Shown: positions 7,699 to 16,495 of the stretch, piece after piece | Layout of the letters: each line of letters opens with the position of its first letter | Numbering within the stretch: position 1 is the stretch's first letter | Assembly (NCBI GenBank): GCA_943370025.1 | Contig: CALRPI020000013.1 | Span: forward strand, 18,753 to 82,752 | Origin: JAAUUE01 sp943370025 | Lineage (GTDB): Bacteria > Cyanobacteriota > Cyanobacteriia > Cyanobacteriales > JAAUUE01 | Direction: 5' to 3' | DNA: 64,000 nt | The notes under the pieces: generated by a model | Told to the model about the DNA's origin: nothing | Databases searched by the model: none | Seen by the model: only the letters and a program-made list of their open reading frames with translations | Translations under genes and position numbers: made by a program

Positions 7699-8607
7699 CT
7701 AATCAGAAAATTCAGACCATAATAATGCAGCAGCAAATAGGCAAAATATAAGACGTGCTACTAAAGTTTCTTTTTCTATAACCTCATGAGCTAAAAGATT
7801 ACGTTGCTTCCGAATGCTATGAGCAAGATCAAGTTCTTTTGATGTTAAAATCCCTTCATTTTCAGCTTGTATGAGTAAATCATATAAAGTTACACTATGA
7901 TCGCGACACTTTAATGCCCTACGTAACTCTTTTTCCATCTCTGCTAAGAGAGATATTGGTAATGAGTGATTAAAGCTTAGTCGATCAACTAACAAACAGA
8001 ATTTCTTATTTCCACCACTAGCTTCTTTAGCTTTTTCCCTTATCCATTGCTTCTGATCTGCTAATGATGCTTGACTTGATTGAGATTCCAAATTTATTTT
8101 TAGTAATTTATTTGTCTCTTGCAGTTGATTAAATGTGATTGTAAGTTCTTGATTTTTAATCCATTGCTCCTCTAGCTGTCTTTCGAGTTCTTGTACACGA
8201 TAACGAACCTTAGTAAGTTCATCGTCTTTTGAAGCTAAATCTCTCCGAAGAATAATGGTTTCAGATTCTTTTGCCTCTGATTTTACTCCTGAAATCAATT
8301 CTAAGGTTTTATGAATTTTCTCAATTTCCTGTTTAATATCCTGAGCCTCTACATCAATATTTTCTGCCTTAGTTTCTACTATTTTCCCGGGACGAATGAT
8401 TGTTAAATCACCTACCAGATCATCACGAAATTCTTCAATCAGGGCATCATAAACCCTAGCTGTTTTTGGATAAACCCAGCATCGCTGCTCTGGAACCCAT
8501 CGACACCCAAGAATTTTTTTTGCACGATCTTTTTGAGAAGCATGGATTGACAGGAGAAACTCAGTCTCCGTCTCAGTGATGCGAATACTATGTTTCGGAA
8601 AAACCAT
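7699..8607 (-). CDS. Uncharacterised three-part protein: beta-rich head, coiled coil, HEPN-like tail
   Basis: The protein is 302 residues. Residues 1-65 contain KKILGCRWVPEQRCWVYP, a pattern resembling small modules found beside DNA-processing domains (DUF5710/HARP-like, low confidence). Residues 75-185 are a long charged coiled coil (DDELTKVRYRVQELERQLEE). The last 100 residues are helical and include SIRKQRNLLAHEV, resembling the R-N-x-x-x-H signature of HEPN/DUF4145-type domains. HEPN domains are often RNases or nucleotide-binding scaffolds in stress and defence systems. Whether this one is catalytic cannot be told. No toxin-antitoxin partner is adjacent. The base composition is AT-richer than the neighbours, hinting at acquisition. 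Confidence 0.65.
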   Translation of the reverse strand: MVFPKHSIRITETETEFLLSIHASQKDRAKKILGCRWVPEQRCWVYPKTARVYDALIEEFRDDLVGDLTIIRPGKIVETKAENIDVEAQDIKQEIEKIHKTLELISGVKSEAKESETIILRRDLASKDDELTKVRYRVQELERQLEEQWIKNQELTITFNQLQETNKLLKINLESQSSQASLADQKQWIREKAKEASGGNKKFCLLVDRLSFNHSLPISLLAEMEKELRRALKCRDHSVTLYDLLIQAENEGILTSKELDLAHSIRKQRNLLAHEVIEKETLVARLIFCLFAAALLWSEFSD

Positions 8608-8654
8608 AGCCGTATTCCCAAATCTATGCTATTGCTAACTATTACTACTACCAG

Positions 8655-9047
8655 TTAAGAAACTACAGCAATACATTCAATTTCAACCAATACATCCTTT
8701 GGTAAGCGAGCCACTTCTACTGTTGCCCTGGCTGGAGCTTGCCCATCTACAAAATAAAGAGCATAGACCCCATTCATGACTGGGAAATCCATCATGTCTT
8801 TCAGGAATACCGTGGTTTTGACCACATCGTGCCATGTCGCTCCGGCGGCTTTGAGGACGGCGGCTAAATTGCTCATGACTTGCTCCGTTTGCTTGCTGAC
8901 ATCTCCTACGCCAATAATTTCCCCACTGATGGGGTCGAGGGAAATCTGCCCAGAGGCGAAGAGCATTTTTCCGGTGGCAATAATGGCTTGGTTATAGGGG
9001 CCAACGGGAGCAGGGGCTTGGTCGGTACGAATAATTTGTTTAGTCAT
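8655..9047 (-). CDS. ridA: RidA family enamine/imine deaminase
   Basis: RidA (YjgF/YER057c/UK114) hydrolyses reactive 2-aminoacrylate and related enamines made by PLP enzymes, in the cytoplasm as a trimer. From the ATG at 9047 the protein is 130 residues, the standard size. It carries APVGPYNQA, LFASGQIS, the conserved KTTVFLKDM strand, and the signature PARATVEVARLPKDVLVEIEC with the substrate-binding Arg and Glu. An in-frame start at 9080 would add an 11-residue tail unlike family members, so the MTKQIIRTD start is preferred. No operon partner is visible. ndhS follows on the same strand after about 170 bases. Confidence 0.93.
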   Translation of the reverse strand: MTKQIIRTDQAPAPVGPYNQAIIATGKMLFASGQISLDPISGEIIGVGDVSKQTEQVMSNLAAVLKAAGATWHDVVKTTVFLKDMMDFPVMNGVYALYFVDGQAPARATVEVARLPKDVLVEIECIAVVS

Positions 9048-9104
9048 ACAAATTCTTTTACTAATCGTTATGTATAGCAACCACCAATGGGGTTGGGATG
9101 ATTG

Positions 9105-9145
9105 TAGTTGTGGAAATCATCGCTTCACAGTGGTTTCCACAACTA
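9105..9145. repeat. Palindrome TAGTTGTGGAAA / TTTCCACAACTA
   Basis: A perfect 12-bp inverted repeat with a 17-base loop, between ridA and ndhS. It is preceded by TATAGCAACC, the left-end sequence of family E elements, so it may be a degraded member. Confidence 0.5.
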
Positions 9146-9159
9146 TGATTAAAATATGA

Positions 9160-9180
9160 GGGCGCAAAGCCTTGCGCCCC
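9160..9180. repeat. GGGCGCAA hairpin repeat, copy 2
   Basis: A perfect hairpin GGGCGCAAAGCCTTGCGCCC just downstream of ndhS. It could add to transcription termination but lacks a T-run. Confidence 0.55.
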
Positions 9181-9219
9181 GACGACATTTGCTAAGACAT
9201 TTTCATCGTCTGCAATTGA

Positions 9220-9411
9220 TTACTTGCCTTTTTTAGCAACTTTCTCTACTATGCCTAGTTCTGATAGCCGAAAGGTGACTAGTTTATCCCAATTTCCATC
9301 TTCAAACAGGACAGCCGCCTTGTTTCCATCCACACGTTGCACTAAGCCTTCAAAGGCATAGTAGGTATCATCGACATTGGTGACACGGACGATCGCACCG
9401 GGAAGAATCAT
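9220..9411 (-). CDS. ndhS: NAD(P)H-quinone oxidoreductase subunit S
   Basis: A 63-residue SH3-like subunit that docks reduced ferredoxin on the photosynthetic NDH-1 complex at the thylakoid membrane. The family core is well conserved: VRVTNVDDTYYAFEGLVQRV and AAVLFEDGNWDKLVTFRLSE. Length and compact beta-barrel pattern match cyanobacterial NdhS. A Lys-rich C-terminal tail (KVAKKGK) follows. It stands as a single gene with AT-rich DNA upstream. Assignment rests on recalled similarity to known NdhS sequences. Confidence 0.92.
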   Translation of the reverse strand: MILPGAIVRVTNVDDTYYAFEGLVQRVDGNKAAVLFEDGNWDKLVTFRLSELGIVEKVAKKGK

Positions 9412-9540
9412 AGATTTTATTCTGCTTAAGATTTACTTTTCTTAGTATACATGAGCTAGGACATAGGCAAATAGCTGGTCACCAAAGATATTTTTGGCAT
9501 GGGTTTTGTTGGTAGTGATGCAAAATAATGGTTTGAGTAA

Positions 9541-9575
9541 ATGGCATTTGAGGCGCTTCGCACCTCAAATGCCAT
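9541..9575. repeat. Hairpin ATGGCATTTGAGG / CCTCAAATGCCAT
   Basis: A perfect 13-bp stem with a 9-base loop just beyond the 3' end of the alpha/beta hydrolase gene. No T-run follows, so it is more likely a dispersed palindrome than an intrinsic terminator. Confidence 0.45.
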
Positions 9576-9586
9576 GATTAAGTTGC

Positions 9587-10444
9587 CTAATTAGCTGCCC
9601 AATGCTGGATGACCAACAGTTGAAATTCTTTCAGCACCCGATCGTACCTCTCGCCGGCTGCATCGATGAAGTCATTATGGCCAGCCGTGTCTTCCCAGAG
9701 ATTTTGTTTAGGAGGGTTGGCAGCATTGTAGAGTTCCTCTCCTTGGGCAAAGGGGATGACTTGATCTTTCCTGCCGTGCATGATCAAGACTGGGGATCTG
9801 ACTTGGGTAATTTTTGCCAAGTTAGGAAATTTATCAAAGGGAAAGATATTAAAACTAGCTAAAAATCGAGAAATGCTCAAAAAGGGACTTTCTAGAATCA
9901 AGCCTCCGACAGGCTGGCGGCTGGCGAGATCCACACTGGGACCACTGCCGATCGATCGCCCATAGACCAAAATCTGGGTAGCGGGAATTTGTAAACTTTG
10001 GGTCAAATAACTATAGGCAGCATTAATATCTGCGTAGGCATTAGTTTCCGAAGGTGTGCCACCACTCTGGCCATAACCTTGGTAATCGTAGGCAAAGACA
10101 TTAAACCCCAACCCCTGTATTTTCCTAAGAATAAATAACACATCCCCTAAATCCTCGGCATTGCCATGACTGTGGAGAATAGTATAGTTAGCTCCCGGTT
10201 TGGGAAGATAAACCGCCGCAATTTGATTGCTATTACTACTATTTAACATTAGTCCCTGCTCTCTAGAGCCGACCAATTCCTGCACGTTGCTATAGCTGCT
10301 GGAACGGGGTAAAAAGATCATCCCATCGGTGAAAAAATAGGCATAAATTGCCACACAAACATAGATAAACAACACCGAAGAAATCACTCGCCGCAGGGAA
10401 AATTCACCGATTAAAAGACGCTGCCAATTGATGTTAATGATCAT
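9587..10444 (-). CDS. Membrane-anchored alpha/beta hydrolase
   Basis: The protein is 285 residues, resembling the ABHD17/BAAT-like serine hydrolases. Residues 19-38 form one N-terminal membrane segment, placing the catalytic domain outside or at the membrane. The oxyanion motif HSHGNAEDLG begins at 91. The nucleophile elbow GRSIGSG has Ser164, with Asp227 in HGRKDQVIPF and His256 in GHNDF completing the triad. FAYDYQGYGQSGG at 117-129 is the typical strand before the cap. The substrate is unknown; an ester or thioester is likely. It lies downstream of the DUF2232 gene, separated by a hairpin. Confidence 0.88.
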   Translation of the reverse strand: MIININWQRLLIGEFSLRRVISSVLFIYVCVAIYAYFFTDGMIFLPRSSSYSNVQELVGSREQGLMLNSSNSNQIAAVYLPKPGANYTILHSHGNAEDLGDVLFILRKIQGLGFNVFAYDYQGYGQSGGTPSETNAYADINAAYSYLTQSLQIPATQILVYGRSIGSGPSVDLASRQPVGGLILESPFLSISRFLASFNIFPFDKFPNLAKITQVRSPVLIMHGRKDQVIPFAQGEELYNAANPPKQNLWEDTAGHNDFIDAAGERYDRVLKEFQLLVIQHWAAN

Positions 10445-10476
10445 CGTAGAGGTGATTTATAAATTTGCTAGAGGGG

Positions 10477-10512
10477 ATAATTTTTCATTCCCCTCCGGGG
10501 GTGAAAAATTAT
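10477..10512. terminator. Strong hairpin between DUF2232 and hydrolase genes
   Basis: ATAATTTTTCA and TGAAAAATTAT flank CCCC-tcc-GGGG, giving a long stem with A/T-rich base. The T-tract is inside the stem, as in some bidirectional terminators. It could instead be a dispersed palindrome. Confidence 0.4.
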
Positions 10513-10522
10513 ATTTTAATAG

Positions 10523-11302
10523 CTAATTATCATAGTCTAAGAGAATGCGAACCCATTCAGGAGGGCGAGGAATAGAGATGCGTAAGCGATCGAGGGTCAA
10601 CATTGAGACTATATGTACCACGAATAAATAGACAAAACTGTTAATCACCACACTTACTAGGGCAAAAACCTGTACTAACCAAATTTCTGGAACTTGCAGC
10701 CAACCCAAACGCAAAAACACCCACTGGAGAAATTCGGTAATCTGAACTATGACCAAAGACCAGAGGTCTTCTCCGGCTAACAAAGATAACAGCCAGAATC
10801 TGAAGAAAAAACCAAAGGCCGAAATCAAAGCTCCTAAAGTAATAGACCAAAACCAACTGGCTCCCCGTCGCCACAGCACTCCCAACTGCACCCCAATCAA
10901 ACCAAAGGGGATGGTATAAAAAATCCCCCTAGTCGGTCCCATCAATACTGATAGCAACAGGGCAGAAACCAGCGCGGCGATCCATGCGGATCTGCCTCCC
11001 CAGCGAAGATAAACTAAGGCGATCGGTAAAGGAAAAAATACCCGCAGTAGGGGACCTGTGGGAAAATAATAATCAATTAACCACATTAAGCTAGCAGTAC
11101 TAGCTAAGAAGGCTGTCTCTACCGTAGCTAGAGTAGCTGCCTGCTGGGGAGAAAGTCCAGATAAATTACCTCTTTTATCTCCTTTACCTCCTTTACCTCC
11201 CTTACCTTCTTCCCATACAGCCTCATCGACCCAGTTAGCTTCTGCATCTGTTGTGGGGGCTACGTTAGGAGATTGTTGACTAGATTCCACCGGATCCTTC
11301 AT
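10523..11302 (-). CDS. DUF2232 family polytopic membrane protein
   Basis: The protein is 259 residues. An acidic, disordered N-terminus is followed by about six hydrophobic segments from residue 60 on (FFPLPIALVYLRWGGRSAW, ALVSALLLSVLMGPTRGIFY, FGLIGVQLGVLWRRGASW). The order fits DUF2232 (YybS-like), a family fused or linked to envelope and signalling functions elsewhere. The N-terminus contains GKGGKGGKGDKRG, encoded by a simple CTCCTTTAC repeat at about 11168-11206, almost certainly a captured repeat. The gene begins 14 bases after the response regulator and is probably the last gene of that signalling operon, so it may be an output or partner of it (inference). Confidence 0.8.
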   Translation of the reverse strand: MKDPVESSQQSPNVAPTTDAEANWVDEAVWEEGKGGKGGKGDKRGNLSGLSPQQAATLATVETAFLASTASLMWLIDYYFPTGPLLRVFFPLPIALVYLRWGGRSAWIAALVSALLLSVLMGPTRGIFYTIPFGLIGVQLGVLWRRGASWFWSITLGALISAFGFFFRFWLLSLLAGEDLWSLVIVQITEFLQWVFLRLGWLQVPEIWLVQVFALVSVVINSFVYLFVVHIVSMLTLDRLRISIPRPPEWVRILLDYDN

Positions 11303-11316
11303 GGCTAAGCTAAATC

Positions 11317-11694
11317 CTATAAACCAAGCACTTGTTGAGCCTTCTCAAGGATCTCATCGGGGTCAAAGGGTTTGGTCATGTATAAGTCTGCTCCTACATC
11401 TATGCCTTTATTCTTATCGAATTCTTGCCCTTTCGCTGTGAGCATAATAATAAAAACATCGGGGATTGCTAATTCTTTCTTGACAGCCTTGCAAACATCA
11501 AACCCATTCATTTTCGGCATCATTACATCTAAAAATACTAGATCGGGTTTCTCATCTTGAATTGTTTCTAGACCTTCGACTCCATTAGTTGCCGTGAGAA
11601 TTTCCACACCTTCATCTTCCAGCTCCTCTAGGGTTTGAGCTAGTAAAAGTCGGATATGGGGTTCATCATCAACAATTAATATTTTTTTACTCAT
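11317..11694 (-). CDS. Single-domain response regulator (CheY-like)
   Basis: A 125-residue receiver domain with no output domain. The acidic pocket is Asp9/Asp10, the phospho-acceptor Asp56 in LVFLDVMMP, the switch Thr86 in LTAKG, and the conserved Lys108 in YMTKP, all intact. It starts eight bases after the cyclase stop, so the hybrid kinase, cyclase and regulator form one transcription unit. It may accept phosphate from the upstream kinase and act by protein-protein contact (inference). Pairs of CheY-like regulators and PAS/hybrid kinases are common in cyanobacterial motility and light signalling, but no such neighbour identifies the pathway here. Confidence 0.93.
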   Translation of the reverse strand: MSKKILIVDDEPHIRLLLAQTLEELEDEGVEILTATNGVEGLETIQDEKPDLVFLDVMMPKMNGFDVCKAVKKELAIPDVFIIMLTAKGQEFDKNKGIDVGADLYMTKPFDPDEILEKAQQVLGL

Positions 11695-11702
11695 GATTGC
11701 GA

Positions 11703-13154
11703 TTAGTAGATCACTTCAAAAACTTCTACTGGTTTATGCTTTCCCTTGATATTCAGACTGCCAACAGTTCTAAACTCAAATTTATCTTGATTTAGATCAT
11801 AAATACTCCGACTGACTAATATTTGCCCTCCTTTGGCAAGGGATTGCAACCGGGAGGCAATATTTACTTCATCCCCTATTGCAGTATAGTCCATATGTTG
11901 CGGAGAGCCAACATTTCCTACCACTACATCTCCAGAACTAATCCCAATTCCCGTATTAAAATTGTCGCGAATCCAATCTATGGGCATACATTTGAGGCGT
12001 TTCTGCATGGCGATCGCCGTTTCGATTGCCTTTTGTTCACTACTTTCTAGGTCGGAAGGTGCACCAAACATAGCCACAATCATGTCTCCGACAAATTTAT
12101 TTACCGTGCCACCATAGCTAAATATTTCCTCTACCATTGCTGTGAAGTATTCGTTGAGATATTCCACAATTTGCTCTGGAGCTAGGAGTTCACACTGGGT
12201 TGTAAAGTTGCGGATGTCTGAAAACAGGATCGTCACATCTTTTTTGGTAGGGGCAAGGGAAATTTCTCCCCGAGATTCAAAAATCGCGTCTACTACTTCC
12301 GAGGCAACGTAGCGTCCGAGGTTGGTTTTAATGCGTTCTTCCCGGAGTTTATGTTCGTGGAGGAGGGCATTGTCGATCGCGGCGGCGGCTTGGGAGGCGA
12401 TCGCTGTTAATAGCTTTAAATCCCCCGCCGTGTAAGAAATCTCGGATTCATTGCTAATGACAAGCACGCCAATCACTTTTCCTTTAACGTTCAAAGCTGC
12501 ACAGAGTAGAGATCCTAAGGGATAGTCCCTAGGGGTAAATCTGGGATCATCCACCGCATCATTAATAATCTCTGCACTACTGTGGGCAATAATATCGCCG
12601 ATAATTCCCGATGTTAGTTCCCAAGCCATAGTTGAGGCAGCATCCTGACCAAAAGCAGAAACTTTCTCTAACTGGTCTCCTGCTTGATTAACTAATAATA
12701 AGCAGCCGGAAGTAGATTCAATTAATCTCCTCGCTTCGGAGAGAATAAAATTAGCGATCGAAGGAATATCTAAATAGGAGCCAAGTTCACTGGATACTCG
12801 ATAGAGTAGATTAATTTCTTTGTATTTTTCTAAGGTATCCGTAGCTAAGGATTTCTTTTCTACCTCAGTAGTAACTAAGTAGTTAAGTAGGGTCGCGATC
12901 GATTGGCTACTGCTATCCCCCACTACCCAACCCAGAATTTCTGACGCTGACTGAATGGGAAACTTATTAACTAGTCTCAACGGGGTAGCTATACTCGCCT
13001 CCGGTTCCCCTAGCAATATCCTATCTTCATGATCAATAATATTCACCTCAGTAGGGATTAACCGGAGCATTTCTTTTAGGAGCGCGGCATTTTCCTTTCT
13101 CGATACAATCCGTTTAAGACTGGTTGAATTAGTGCTGGATCGTAGTATCGCCAT
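11703..13154 (-). CDS. GAF domain class III adenylate/guanylate cyclase
   Basis: A 483-residue soluble cyclase. After about 95 residues of unassigned N-terminus comes a GAF-type sensory domain (about 105-265), then a linker helix and the catalytic domain (about 295-483). Metal-binding aspartates are in FSDIRNFT and VGDMIVAMFG. The base-recognition residues look like those of cyanobacterial adenylate cyclases: Lys in VNKFVGD and Thr in MDYTAIGDEVN. The transition-state Asn/Arg are in NIASRLQ. cAMP as product is therefore the better guess, though guanylate cyclase cannot be excluded. The start overlaps the histidine kinase end by 26 bases, implying translational coupling. Confidence 0.92.
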   Translation of the reverse strand: MAILRSSTNSTSLKRIVSRKENAALLKEMLRLIPTEVNIIDHEDRILLGEPEASIATPLRLVNKFPIQSASEILGWVVGDSSSQSIATLLNYLVTTEVEKKSLATDTLEKYKEINLLYRVSSELGSYLDIPSIANFILSEARRLIESTSGCLLLVNQAGDQLEKVSAFGQDAASTMAWELTSGIIGDIIAHSSAEIINDAVDDPRFTPRDYPLGSLLCAALNVKGKVIGVLVISNESEISYTAGDLKLLTAIASQAAAAIDNALLHEHKLREERIKTNLGRYVASEVVDAIFESRGEISLAPTKKDVTILFSDIRNFTTQCELLAPEQIVEYLNEYFTAMVEEIFSYGGTVNKFVGDMIVAMFGAPSDLESSEQKAIETAIAMQKRLKCMPIDWIRDNFNTGIGISSGDVVVGNVGSPQHMDYTAIGDEVNIASRLQSLAKGGQILVSRSIYDLNQDKFEFRTVGSLNIKGKHKPVEVFEVIY

Positions 13155-16125
13155 TGTCTGGTGTCCTATCTGATAGTAAAAATAACACTATGTTTTTTAA
13201 TCCATTGTCAAACTGCAAGGCTTGGACTAGTTCATGTTCAGCAGAAATCAGATCATTGACAATAATCATATCTGGTCTTTCTGTTCTCACTCTTTCTAGT
13301 AGTTCTCGGCTATCATAAGCCTCCGTAACTATGTACCCTTTTTGTTGGAGTAACTGGGAAATGGCATTAACAGTAGACATATTTTCATCAACTACTAAAA
13401 CCCGTTTTTTGGAGATGCCCTGATCTAATAATTCTTTAACTTCACTTAACAATATGCTGCTTTCTATGGGCTTCGTTAAGTATTTATCTACTCCTAAACT
13501 ATAACCCCGTTCCTGATCATCTTCCACTGAGAGGATGATAATGGGAATATCCATATACTCCGGATCATTTTTCAGGATCGCCGAGACATCAAAACCACTA
13601 ATTTCTGGCATTTTCACATCCAAAATTAACAGGTCTGGCTTGTTGGCTTTGACTTGGGCGATCGCATCTCGCCCATCCACGGCTTGACGGACCTCGTAAC
13701 CCTCACTGCTCAATTCCTGCCGCAATAGCTCCCGAATACTAGGATCATCATCTACTACCAAAACTGCCTTAGCTTGATTTTGAGGATGCTGGTTTTGTTG
13801 GGCAATTTGTTGCTTGAGTTTGAGAAGGAATTGTTCGCGATCAATCGTTGTAACTTCGGTCTTGCTCTGCTCCAGTACAGGCAGGGTAAAAGAAAACGTA
13901 CTCCCAACACCTATCTGACCTTCTACCCAAATTCTGCCGCCGTGTTGTTCAATAATTTCCTTACAAATGGGCAGACCTAGACCAGTTCCCTTAGGTTTAT
14001 CTGTCAGGGTATCCCCTACTTGCTTGAATTTCTCAAATACTTTGGGTTGATCTGCTTCACTAATCCCCATACCCGTATCAATAACACTTACGGTAATCTC
14101 CTCGTGAGTATGGGTAATTCTGCAAGTAATGGAGCCTTGATCAGTAAATTTAATCGAATTAGATAGGAGATTAATAGCCACTTGGATCAGGCGGTCTTGA
14201 TCCCCTAGGTTTTTAGGTGTTCCTTCCTGAAAATCTCGAATTAACTCTAGATTTTTTTGGGTGAACAAAGCAGAGGTGGCGGCAATTCCCCGTTCGACCA
14301 CATCAACCACTGACATAAGTTCCATGCGCCAGTCGGTTTTTCCTGCTTCCATTTTGGCAATATCTAAAACATCATTAATCAAGGAAGTAAGACGCACCCC
14401 CTCGGAAACAATAATCTCGATATTTTCACTCACTTGGCCCACTGCTCGCCGCACTTTTTTCTCCTCAGTGTTCACGTAGGGTAAAATATTTTCTTCTAAT
14501 TTCTTTTTGATAATTTTGGCAAATCCTAGTACCGAAGTTAAAGGTGTCCGCAACTCATGGGATACGGTGGAAATAAAATCGGTCTTCATTCTATCTACTT
14601 CTTTCTCCGCCGTAATATCCCGGAATAAAATTACTGTACCGACTAAAACTTTTGCTGCTGATTCATCTAAGAGGTCTTCATCTTCCTTCAGTACAGCCGT
14701 GGCTACTGCTTTGCCCACTAGGTTGTGGGCAAGGGGAACCTCGATAGTGAAGATTTCACCGGGTTTGCTGTTGGCTTTGGTAATTAAACCATCAACTTCC
14801 TGACTAAACACTTCTGAGCACATTTCCCCTGTCAAGTCTAGATTTCCTAGGTTAAAGAGTCTAGAGAGGGCGGGATTAAAGCGAGTGATTTTGCCTTGGG
14901 GGTCTGTTACCAATAGGCCATCGGCAATGTTGTCAATAATGGAACTGAGGTTAGCGAGGGTATCTTGAAGTTCAGCAGTAGCTGATTTGATGCGGATCTC
15001 TAATTGATCCTTAGATTGGCTGAGTTGACCAATCATTTGGTTGAAGGCTCTGGCTAAGAGGCCAATTTCGTCTTCAGTGAGGACTGGGGCTTGGGATTTG
15101 AGGTTACCGCCGGCAACTTGAATAGCGGTGTCGGCGATCGCCATCAGGGGCTGAGTAATCCGCCGCGACATGAGATAGACTGCCACCAACAACACCCCCG
15201 CCGAACTTAGCCCAATTAAGAGAATATCCCTAGCTAGGCGATTAGCTGGGTCAAAAGCTTCTGCTTGGCTCATTTCGGCGATGAGGGCAAGGTTTTGATC
15301 CGTTAGCCATCGATACACCCCAATCACGGGGACTCCGGCATAGTTGGTGTATAAACCAATCCCATCTTGTTTGGCGATCGCTGCCTCAATTCCCACACTT
15401 TTAATACCTTCGGGGAAATCTTTCATCGTCTTCTCCCCAGAAATGAAAATATTCTTCCCCCGTGCCTGATTGACTAAATAGGTTTCGCCACTTTCCCCTA
15501 AACCTGTACGTTCTCTAATTAATTCATCAACTTCTACCAAGTCTAGGTTGATCACGATCGCTCCCATAGTCACTTCTTGGCGATCGACGATCGGGGTGGC
15601 AAAAGTAATCGCAGATTTTTCTGTACCCGGCACACTATAAAAATTCGGGACAATAGCCTTAGCCCCTTGCCGGGTAAAGTAGGTGGTAGGAGAGCCGAGG
15701 GGCTGGAACTTGCCAAGCAAAGACTTTTCTGTCGCAAACACGACAAATCCGCCGTTATCAGTTACTAAAAAGCTTTGTAAATTTGGTTTGGTTTTAATCA
15801 ATTCCCCAAAGTACCGCTCTAGTCTGGCATAGGCGGCAATATATTCTGGAGAGGTAATTTCTTGGGTTAATAAAACTTCAATTTCTTTCTGGATATCTGG
15901 CTGTTGGCTGATAAACAACACATCTTGGCGTTGATTTCCCACCCATTTCCCCAATTGGTAATCCTTAAGGGAAGTGGCGACAGTCAGGCGATCGCTGACC
16001 GAGCGCTCTAGGGCAGTTCTAGCTCTGGTGTAGGCAGCAGTTGAAACAATACTCACGGTCACCACCGAAAGGATGGAGAAATAGCCTACCAATTGTGCCA
16101 ACAGACTTGTTTTCCAGAATTTCAT
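13129..16125 (-). CDS. Hybrid sensor histidine kinase: extracytoplasmic sensor, HAMP, PAS, kinase, two receivers
   Basis: From the ATG at 16125 (MKFWKTSLLAQ) the protein is 998 residues. An in-frame GTG at 16212 would add 29 residues. Order: membrane segment about 9-32; extracytoplasmic Cache-like region to about 300; second membrane segment (ILLIGLSSAGVLLVAVYLM); HAMP; PAS (IIDNIADGLLVTDPQGKI); HisKA with the phosphorylated His in FISTVSHELRTPL; HATPase with DTGMGI and GTGLGLPI; receiver 1 (VLVVDDD, LLILDVKMPE, YLTKP). Receiver 2 is degenerate: the phospho-acceptor position reads IIVN and the C-terminal Lys region is missing. It heads an operon with the cyclase and regulator. The ligand is unknown. 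Confidence 0.92.
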   Translation of the reverse strand: MKFWKTSLLAQLVGYFSILSVVTVSIVSTAAYTRARTALERSVSDRLTVATSLKDYQLGKWVGNQRQDVLFISQQPDIQKEIEVLLTQEITSPEYIAAYARLERYFGELIKTKPNLQSFLVTDNGGFVVFATEKSLLGKFQPLGSPTTYFTRQGAKAIVPNFYSVPGTEKSAITFATPIVDRQEVTMGAIVINLDLVEVDELIRERTGLGESGETYLVNQARGKNIFISGEKTMKDFPEGIKSVGIEAAIAKQDGIGLYTNYAGVPVIGVYRWLTDQNLALIAEMSQAEAFDPANRLARDILLIGLSSAGVLLVAVYLMSRRITQPLMAIADTAIQVAGGNLKSQAPVLTEDEIGLLARAFNQMIGQLSQSKDQLEIRIKSATAELQDTLANLSSIIDNIADGLLVTDPQGKITRFNPALSRLFNLGNLDLTGEMCSEVFSQEVDGLITKANSKPGEIFTIEVPLAHNLVGKAVATAVLKEDEDLLDESAAKVLVGTVILFRDITAEKEVDRMKTDFISTVSHELRTPLTSVLGFAKIIKKKLEENILPYVNTEEKKVRRAVGQVSENIEIIVSEGVRLTSLINDVLDIAKMEAGKTDWRMELMSVVDVVERGIAATSALFTQKNLELIRDFQEGTPKNLGDQDRLIQVAINLLSNSIKFTDQGSITCRITHTHEEITVSVIDTGMGISEADQPKVFEKFKQVGDTLTDKPKGTGLGLPICKEIIEQHGGRIWVEGQIGVGSTFSFTLPVLEQSKTEVTTIDREQFLLKLKQQIAQQNQHPQNQAKAVLVVDDDPSIRELLRQELSSEGYEVRQAVDGRDAIAQVKANKPDLLILDVKMPEISGFDVSAILKNDPEYMDIPIIILSVEDDQERGYSLGVDKYLTKPIESSILLSEVKELLDQGISKKRVLVVDENMSTVNAISQLLQQKGYIVTEAYDSRELLERVRTERPDMIIVNDLISAEHELVQALQFDNGLKNIVLFLLSDRTPDNGDTTIQH

Positions 16126-16276
16126 AGGAGCTAGGGAATGGGTTAATCTGAATTTAGATACTTGAGACTTACGCTTAAAACCAATGTTATTTTCTGTTCC
16201 TACTATAATCACTTTTTAGTTAATTTATTGAGGAGTGGTTGCCCAAAAAATCAAAACGAAATCCAACTTATAGCTA

Positions 16277-16359
16277 TAGACATGATGTTGATGTTATGGA
16301 ACCCCCGCAATGCGGGGGTTCCATAACACATATTTTCCTCAAACCCTTAGCGGTTGCTA
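16277..16359. mobile_element. Family E TA-flanked palindromic element, copy E1
   Basis: The ends are TAGACATGATG and AGCGGTTGCTA, with TA on both sides (16275-16276, 16360-16361). The central stem is GTTATGGAACCCCCGC / GCGGGGGTTCCATAAC. The related copy is E2 at 25608-25697, and a diverged one lies near 51335-51395. Confidence 0.55.
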
Positions 16360-16402
16360 TAGAGTTAATCTCAAGGCTATCACCTCACCAATATCCGTTA
16401 GA

Positions 16403-16495
16403 ATTTATGCACTGCCAACGAATTATCAAGAGTGGTGGAGGTTTTGCGGGCTTCGACTGCGCTCAACCCGCAAAACCTCCAAATGCGTAAGTGAT
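16403..16495. repeat. Family A dispersed hairpin repeat, copy 4
   Basis: TTATGCACTGCC and GAATTATCAAGAG lead into stem GGAGGTTTTGCGGG / CCCGCAAAACCTCC, ending AAATGCGTAAGT. Confidence 0.7.

Noticed and set aside
16126..16212. GTG start 29 codons upstream in the hybrid kinase
   Set aside because: The added residues are polar and precede a good MKFWKTSLLAQ membrane-protein start; no ribosome site decides it, so it is kept only as an alternative.
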